NCBI GenBank assembly: GCA_016748015.1 | Contig: JAAOMT010000675.1 | Coordinates: 818,314 to 882,313 of the forward strand | Origin: Geosiphon pyriformis | Lineage: Eukaryota > Glomeromycota > Glomeromycetes > Archaeosporales > Geosiphonaceae | Length of the DNA: 64,000 nucleotides | Direction of reading: 5' to 3' | Position numbers and translations under genes: made by a program | Notes under the pieces: generated by a model | Seen by the model: the letters and a program-made list of their open reading frames with translations, nothing else | The model's database searches: none | Told to the model about the DNA's origin: nothing | Shown: positions 57,142 through 64,000 of the stretch, one piece after another | Position numbering within the stretch: position 1 is the stretch's first letter | Layout: each line of letters opens with the position of its first letter

Positions 57142-58955
57142 GTGGCAACCACACCAGACACAGCAACTTTAGAGTATTACCAGTCAATTTACACACACTG
57201 CAAGCAAAGATTCAACATTTCAGACGGAATTGAAGTTGTCAAGAAATCAGTATACCAATACATTGAAAACCAAATCAACAATTATCTTTTTGGAAACTAC
57301 AACATTTCAGAAGTTAGAAGCAATCTTTACAATAATTTAGTGCACTATTCACAATTGGGAACAGAAGATCTGAACAGTAAAACACTTGCTACCTACTTCC
57401 AAAAACTTAATTTTAACATTATTGAGTATTGTGAAGAAAAATACCCAGTACAGTTTAAATACTCTTTTGATTTTGAATCAGAGACAGAAACAAGCAACAA
57501 AGGTAAACAAAAATTGAAGCAATACTTAAAAACCACCCCAAATACTCCAATACTACCAAAAACAACTGCCAAAAACTTACAAACACCTGAACAAGAAACC
57601 AGTTCAAAACTCCCACTCACTATTACACCTTTTTCAGCTTCACTTGCACAAGCAGAAACTCCTAATTTATCTTTAAATTGATTTTCGAGACTAGAAAATT
57701 ATATATCACCCAGAAGTCCCACTAGACAACAAGAAACCTTTCAGACTAGTATCAATCTTTTTGACTATTTAGCAGAAAACACAAGCAAACACTCTGAAAC
57801 ATTAGCCAATGAATAAAACGTTTCTGAAACCATTGAAGAAGAAGTAGAATCTGAAGAAGAAAGTAAATTAACAGATAACGAGGAAAAAGACAAAATGACA
57901 GCTTATATTGCAAAAATTCCCGAATTTAATGGAGAAAATATTGAGACCAGTCCCCAAGAATGGCTTGACCAAGTTACTAAAACTGGAGATGCAAATGGAT
58001 GGAATGCTGCCAGAATGTTAAGAACAATTCCTTACTTTCTTAAAAGAACAGTAGGCAAATGGTTCAAAAACTTGACCACTCCTTTTAATAACTAGACAGC
58101 TTTCAAAACTGCCTTTTTAGAATAATTCACTAATAACAACACCTCCATTACTCTTCGAAATTGTTTTCACAATATCAAACAAGAACCCTCCAAATCTGTT
58201 ATGACTTATATTGGGAAATTCAACAAACTTCTCAAACAAATTTGCCAACTTGAAACTAATGATTATTATTCCAATGCTCAAATCTTGGATTAATTTATCA
58301 CTGGTCTAAAGGATAAACTGATTAAAAAGATTTGCCCACATGCTCCAGAAGATTTAAACTCTGCCATACAGCATGCAAAAAGATACAAAATGGCCATAGA
58401 AGAGGCCAATTGCACAAAACTTATAAACTTGGCCATTGGAAAAAATCAACCAACTCATGAAGAAAGTCGAAAACTATTTTACCAACCAACAACAACAGCA
58501 ACTCCAAAGATATCAACCATCCCAAAGATGAAATCAAAATAACTTCACATCATCCTCTAATAACCAGCCTCAAAATTGCCATTACTGTAGAATTCCTGGC
58601 TACTGGAAAAGAGATTGCAAAAAGCTACAACAAGACCAATAAAATAGGAGTAATCAATGTTACTCTCCACCACAGCAATTTTATTATCAACCACCACCAC
58701 CAGCTTACTATCTACCAAGACCCCAATACCAAAATAACTATTATCAGTCCACCTCACAGCCAATCCAACAGCAATACTAACAACCACCCACACAATATTA
58801 TCAAGTACTTGCTCAAAGATTGATTACACAAAATCAATTCACACCACAAAACCAATACCAAGTAAACAACAATAGAATTAGTTTGAACAACCAATTGGTT
58901 CCCTGAAATTTTGCTTAACTAAGACTCAACCACTATCACACTCAACCCAATTATT
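57142..58955 (+). pseudogene. Element E gag, broken
   Basis: Opens with GTG-GCA at 57142. The preceding in-frame codons are open only back to a TAA near 57118, with no ATG, so GTG is the first plausible start. The 179-codon N-terminal part ends in TGA (57679). An acidic stretch is followed by the capsid-like core (57895-58440, with P-E-F-N-G-E, Y-F-L-K-R-T-V-G-K-W). A frame change lies near 58440-58470. The knuckle at 58577-58618 is C-H-Y-C-R-I-P-G-Y-W-K-R-D-C, with the His now Tyr. A P/Q/Y-rich linker follows to the protease. Confidence 0.75.
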
Positions 58956-58960
58956 TAACA

Positions 58961-59560
58961 ATGCCAGAAGAACAGAATTTTTACTATATTGCACTCTCGG
59001 AAGGTAGAACTGCAACACGACAACAAAACCCTTCCTATACTCTTATCACAATCCCACCAGCCAGAATTGCTGAAAATGCTAACCTTTTAGATATATTCCC
59101 TTTTGAGTTTGAAGCAAATGAGTCACCATTCCTGCTCAGCAATGCAGCCACCAACGAACAAAAAGCAATCACTGCTATGTACACTAAAGCAAAAGTTGAA
59201 GAAAAGACAATTCACTTGATTCTAGACAGTAGATCTGCTGGAAGCATCATCATCTACCAGTTAATGCAACAGTTAAAGAGAAATGTTGACCAACCAGCTC
59301 AGACAGTAATCATCACTGCTGATGACATGAAAAAGACTCCCATAGGAGAAATTGACAATTTTCTGTTCACTCTTGATGGAATCACCATTCCAGTCAAAGT
59401 TCTTGTAATAAATGCACTCCAGTATCAAGCTCTTGTTGGAAATAATTGGCTCCAAAAAGCCAATGCAAAATTAAACTGGAAAACCCAAAAATTACAACTC
59501 TCCTATCAAGGACAACATGCCCGAGTACCCACTACTTGTGGTACATTCAACAAATGATCG
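58961..59560 (+). pseudogene. Element E aspartic protease
   Basis: A 198-codon open stretch. The active-site motif L-I-L-D-S-R-S-A-G-S near 59217-59246 has Arg for Gly (GGA-to-AGA). The rest is well kept: Q-L-M-Q-Q-L, T-P-I-G-E-I-D, V-G-N-N-W-L, V-P-T-T-C-G. Ends in TGA at 59555 and continues in frame into the Cys-rich module. Confidence 0.78.
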
Positions 59561-60487
59561 GAGAAAGCCCCTGTCTTTGAATTTGAAAAGGAGAAAGAAA
59601 AGCCTGTAGTCAAAACATTTATGGTCCTTGAATCAACATCTAACTGGGCTGAAGAAACTGAGCAAACGTATTTTACAACAAAATTATATCCAGAGGAATC
59701 AGAAACCCCTGAATAGAATATCTCATATTTTAAACCAGAACCAAAAAAATGACACCCTTACATTCCACTCAAATGCAAGGACTGCCACAAGAAATTCTCC
59801 TCAATGGGAGCCTGCATTTTACCTGAAGAAAAATATGAAAATTATACTTGTTATTACTACAAAGCTTGCCACAAAGAATGATGGGACCATCTAATAAAAA
59901 GAAGTAGAAAATAGGACAACACCCCTTGTTTGACTTGTGGAGATATGCTACCAAAAGAATGCAATTGGATTGATGTAGCAATGAGAGAAGGAGTCTGCAA
60001 TCAAACCTGCCAATATGCTTTATCAATTTCAGAAAAAGTTAAAAAAAGAACACCTTTTGATGCAGCATACAACAATGCTCTTAACAAACTTTATTACTAC
60101 TCCCATGATGCTGAGATGATTTTCGACCTAGTAATGACATTAGTTAATGGAGCTACCAAAGAAGATGTTCATCAAATGAAAGAAGCAGAATACATTGAAT
60201 ACACCATAGAATTAGCTGAATTCGATTATGAAAATAAAGTAGAAGTGTACCATCAAATCGCAAGTCACACCTACCCAACAAAAGAAGCTCAAGCTCAATG
60301 GCTAAAACAAATGAACATTAAATTATGTAAGGAATGCATAATGCCTTGTGATAAACAATGGTGTTTTGAATGCTACACTCTTAGCATTCTTTTGTCCAGC
60401 AAAAGTGATGAATACAAAATTGAATTTGGAAAACCTAAAGCAACAGAAGAAATTGAAATAACACCCATCTATCTCATTGAAAATTAG
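59561..60487 (+). pseudogene. Element E cysteine-rich module
   Basis: The most complete copy. C-K-D-C (59773), Y-Y-K-A-C (about 59855), C-L-T-C-G (59929), P-K-E-C-N-W-I-D, V-C-N-Q-T-C-Q-Y (59995-60018), then a roughly 100-residue mostly helical-looking, charged region with the same Y-Y-Y-S-H-D-A word as C (Y-Y-S-H-D-E), L-C-K-E-C-I-M (60325) and W-C-F-E-C (60360). The open stretch 59930-60487 shows little internal damage. No known domain comes to mind. The Cys pairs suggest several bound zinc ions. Confidence 0.68.
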
Positions 60488-60990
60488 CCTGTCTTACAAC
60501 TCAAATACTTCAACAACCACAGACAAGAAATAAAACCCAAAAAAGCACATAAAATTGATGCTGGATATGACTTAAGATATCCAGACAAGAATACTCTCAT
60601 TCTCAAACCCAAATCTTTCACAAAAATCAACCTTAAAATTGCTTTCGAAATCCCACCAGAAGCAATGGTTCAAATTGCCTCCCAGTCCTCTCTGGCAAGC
60701 AAAGGAATTAATGTCAGAGAAGGAATAATTGATGCTGGATATACTGGTGACATAACAGTAATACTTCAAAACAAAACTGACAAGCCGTTTAAGATTGAAC
60801 ATGTTGAGAAAATTGCCCAAGCCATTTATTTACTTTTAATCAACATTTTGGGTTTACAATTAGTTAATCAAAGAGAACTATTGGGAAAAAGTGAAAGAAA
60901 AACCCAAGATTTTGGTTCAACTGGACAATTCACAGTTTCAGTAAATATAGCTCTCAACAAACAGAAAGAATCTCACCAGATTTTATGACT
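60488..60990 (+). pseudogene. Element E dUTPase domain, motifs intact
   Basis: All five dUTPase motifs are present: D-A-G-Y-D-L-R (60557-60577), S-Q-S-S-L-A-S-K-G-I (about 60686-60715), I-I-D-A-G-Y-T-G-D (60725-60752), K-I-A-Q-A-I (about 60809) and D-F-G-S-T-G (about 60908). The catalytic Asp and the substrate-binding Tyr of motif 3 are kept, in contrast to A, C and D. One TAG (60485) separates it from the Cys-rich module; the frame is otherwise continuous. It would hydrolyse dUTP during reverse transcription if expressed. Confidence 0.85.
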
Positions 60991-62790
60991 TCTACAACCA
61001 ATTACCATTTCACTCTTTGAAGAACACCCTGAAATTTATACTTGTGAAAAGCCAACAACCACACAACAAATTTTTGAGTCCAACAAACAAATCTGCTTGG
61101 AACATAATATCTCGATTCCAAATATTTATATTCCAGAAGGAACAAAGAAAATCTGAGTTACTTTTTACAATCCCAACAATTTTCCCATAGTTTTATTAAA
61201 TAACTTAAAAATTGAAATTATTTACAGTAATATCTTTCAACAAGAATTACCCCAAACAGTTTCTGATTTTTCTGAAATTATTAGACATTTACTACCAAAA
61301 ATCAACCCAAACCCCAGCTCTGAAAACTACTATGTTGTTATGGAAAAACTATCTCGAATCAACATGGGACAACTTGAACCACAACAACAGAGCCAGCTCA
61401 AAAAGCTAATTGCAGAATTTGCCAATATTTTTGCTGAAAACAACAATAACTTAGGAAGAACCAATTTGGTTCAACATCAAATCTACACAAGAGATGCCAA
61501 ACCAAGGTGACAGCAAGCCTACTGAGTTGCTCCAGAAAGTCACCAATTTATCCATGAAGAAGTACAACGAATGCTCAACAATGGGCTTATTCAACTATCA
61601 ATGAGTCCATGGGTCTCATCTGTGGTCTTAGTTAAAAAGAAAAATGGAAAGATATGATTTTGTGTTGATTATCAACAACTCAACAGTATCACTATTGGAA
61701 ATGTCTATTCTCTTCTCCGAATTGATGATATGTTGGATGCCCTTGGAAAAGCCAAATACTTTTCAACAGTAGATCTAGAAAGTGAATACTGGCAAGTTGC
61801 CATGGACCCCAAAGATCGTCCCAAAACAGCCTTCACAACCCAAAGAAGAAACTACGAATTCAATATAATGCCTTTTGGATTATGCAATGCACCAGCAATA
61901 TTTCAGAGATTAATGGATATTGTGTACAAAGGATTCCTTTGGAAGTCAGTAGTCATTTATCTTGATGATACTGATGTTTATTTTCCATCATTCAAATTAC
62001 ACTTAAAACACCTGTGAGAAGTTTTTCAATGATTACAAAAAGCAGGACTGAAACTCAACATCAAAAAATGCTACTTTGGAAAAACAAGCTTGGTCTTTCT
62101 TGGTTACATCATTAGTAAAGATGGAATCAAACCAGATCCTGGAAAAATCAGTGCTGTCAAAAACTTCAAAACTCCTCAAAACACTACAGAACTAAAAGGA
62201 TTCATAGGGTTAGCCTTCTACTATTGGAAGTTTATCAAAGGATTCTCAGAAATTGCAAAACCTCTCAACCAGCTTACCACCAAAAACATCAAATACAAAT
62301 GGACTGCTGAACACCAAAATGCATTTGAAATCCTTAAAGAAAAACTAATCACAGCTCCAATTCTTGCCTACCCAGATTTCAGTAACTAATTTCAGTTAGC
62401 AACAGATGCCTCTTATACTGCCTTTAGTGCCATCCTATTACAGTTAGATGACAATGAAAATGAGCAAGTAATTGCTTATGCTAACAAAACATTGAAACCA
62501 GCTGAAAAGAACTACCCTGCAACAGAATTAGAAACTGCAGTAGTAATCTGGGCCCTACATCACTTCAACCTTTACCTCAGACCCAAAAAATTTGATATTA
62601 TCACTAATAATATTGGACTCAAATGGCTTCAAAACAAAAACACTTAACTGAATGCCAAACAAACTTGATGGACAGAATTTTTAGCCAACTACTGATACAT
62701 TGTACATCACAAACCAGGAAAACTCCACACCAATATTGATTGTCTCTTAAGAATAAGGCAAGATTAGAACACAAAACCAATACTCATTCG
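60991..62790 (+). pseudogene. Element E reverse transcriptase and RNase H
   Basis: After a linker with stops, RT words are L-S-M-S-P-W-V-S-S (about 61597), F-C-V-D-Y (61661), F-S-T-V-D-L-E-S-E-Y-W-Q-V (61757-61795), I-M-P-F-G-L-C-N and the box Y-L-D-D (61958-61969), intact. The thumb region spans 62090-62389. RNase H has L-A-T-D-A-S (about 62397), Y-A-N-K-T-L-K-P-A-E-K-N-Y, E-L-E-T-A and H-H-K-P-G-K-L-H. Stops at 62016, 62031, 62387, 62645, 62666, 62696 and 62764 sit mostly at Arg, Gln and Trp positions. A frame change lies near 62800. Confidence 0.83.
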
Positions 62791-62799
62791 AATTCCAGT

Positions 62800-64000
62800 A
62801 ACAAAAACAACAAACAATAAACTCTGAAAACTACAACAATCTCAAACAATATTTGAAGACACTAACAATCCCAACAGATTGGTCTTCAGATAAAAAACAC
62901 CAATTACAACAAAAAGCCAAACAATATTATCTACACAACAACACCATTTATTATCGTAACTTCAGGAACCCAGACAAATCACTCAGATTAATACAGGAAA
63001 ATAAGAAAGAAACTATCTTATATAACATGCACTCAGACCCTTCATCAGCACATTTAGGAAAAGATAGCACCACCCAAAGAATATTAGAACACTACTTTTG
63101 GCCCCAAATAAGAAAAAACATTTATAAATACATTAAATCTTGTGATAGTTGTCAAAGAAGAGGAGGAACTCACTCTACAGAACTTTTAAATCCAATCAAA
63201 ATTAGACAGCCTTTTGACTGAGTTGGTATCGATTTAGTTGGACCACTATCTATTACAAACCAAAGAAACTGTTATATTGCAGTAGCTGTAGATTATCTCA
63301 CCAAATGGCCTGAAGCCAGAGCCATTCAATGAGCAAATGCAAAATCAGTAGCAAACTTCATTTACGAAGACATTATTTGTAGATACGGATGTCCAATCAA
63401 ACTTTTATCCGATCAAGAAACACATTTTGTGAACAATCTAATTCAAGAAATCTGTGAATAATTCAATGTTAAAAGACCATTATCTTCATCCTACCATCCA
63501 CAAACAAATGGACTTGTAGAATGTTTCAACAGAACATTGTGTGAATCTTTAGCTAAAGTCTCAACAGATTTTGAGCAAGAATAGAATATCTTTATTCCAT
63601 CAGTGTTACTAGCATATAGAACACTAAAACAAAATATCACAAAACACACACCATTTGATTTAATCTATGGAAGGACAGCAATGTTACCAATTAGTTTCAC
63701 AGTGGAAACATACCCAGTACAGCCAATTAATAAAAACAACTTTCAGGAAACACTACAACAAAGAGCCTATACTCTGCTTAGCACATTGGAAGGAAAATGA
63801 CGAATAGCAGCAACCTATATTGAACACTCCCAAGCTCAACAAAAAGAATGGCATGACAACAAATTGCCACCAGTCACCAATGAATTTAAAATTGGAAACA
63901 AAGTTCTCTTACACAGAACTAAAGCCGAAAAACAATGGAGTGGAAAATTTGAAAATAAATGAGATAGACCATTTTTTATGCATGAAGTTCTAGGCAATGG
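62800..64000 (+). pseudogene. Element E integrase, reaching the window end
   Basis: HHCC: H-S-D-P-S-S-A-H-L-G (63029-63058) and C-D-S-C (63141). Catalytic core: I-D-L-V-G-P-L (63229), L-S-D-Q-E-T-H-F (about 63406) and N-G-L-V-E-C-F-N (about 63507), so D, D and E are all kept. Post-core: K-I-G-N-K-V-L-L-H (about 63888) and K-Q-W-S-G-K-F. Stops at 63220, 63331, 63461, 63583, 63798 and 63961. The end of the protein and any C-terminal extension lie outside the window. Confidence 0.83.

Larger units (their letters stand above)
56115..64000 (+). mobile_element. LTR retrotransposon E (Ty3/gypsy-type, dUTPase-bearing), inserted in gag of element D, runs past the window end
   Basis: 5' LTR 56115-57096, PBS, gag, protease, Cys-rich module, dUTPase, RT, RNase H and integrase on the plus strand. 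Protease through RNase H are in one frame. The LTR differs from those of A/D and C. The window ends within the post-core part of integrase, so the 3' LTR and the target duplication are not visible. Of the dUTPase elements it best preserves its catalytic motifs. Confidence 0.88.

Noticed and set aside
1-64000. CRISPR array, rRNA or tRNA genes
   Set aside because: No evenly spaced identical repeats with unique spacers, and no rRNA or cloverleaf-like tRNA sequence was recognised on either strand.

Overview
The window looks like nuclear DNA of an AT-rich fungus. The three host genes have many short GT-AG introns (about 59-101 nt) and lie in one small island near 38.9-43.5 kb. Nearly everything else is transposon DNA or very AT-rich transposon debris. 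The transposons (a LINE with RNase H, Ty3/gypsy-type elements with a dUTPase, a hAT relic) and the high AT content resemble arbuscular-mycorrhizal fungi (Glomeromycotina, perhaps Gigasporaceae). That placement is an inference from family resemblance.

Layout: 1-1410 is AT-rich without genes. From 1416 to 35499 lies one LINE, split by two later LTR-retrotransposon insertions: element A (3630-21553, + strand) in its endonuclease domain and element C (24743-34220, + strand) in its RNase H domain. Element A is itself split by element B (10805-18471, - strand). Removing each insertion with one copy of its 4-bp target duplication restores the broken reading frame, so the order of events is LINE, then A, then B inside A, with C inserted independently. 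35500-38880 holds a strongly AT-mutated second LINE ORF1 relic and an inverted repeat.

The gene island holds an OCIA-domain protein (38930-40186, +), a T1-type BTB protein (40267-41275, -) convergent with it, and a D-arabinono-1,4-lactone-oxidase-like FAD enzyme (41536-43467, +) divergent from the BTB gene. AT-rich DNA follows, with a hAT transposase relic (about 45840-47330, -). Element D (47905-56114, -) is a relative of A and is cut in gag by element E (56115 to beyond the window end, +).

Elements A, C, D and E share an unusual architecture: Gag, aspartic protease, a cysteine-rich module with several CxxC pairs, dUTPase, reverse transcriptase, RNase H and integrase. A long extra C-terminal region follows the integrase in A, C and D. 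In A, one reading frame runs from Gag through RT, broken only by stop codons. Element B lacks the dUTPase but carries an uninterrupted 247-codon ORF behind its integrase. All elements look dead or nearly so, with many in-frame stops explained by C-to-T or G-to-A changes. The two LTRs of element C differ by about 37 bases, all transitions and no indels, in mixed dinucleotide contexts. This suggests a deamination-like process acting on repeats without a simple CpA preference.
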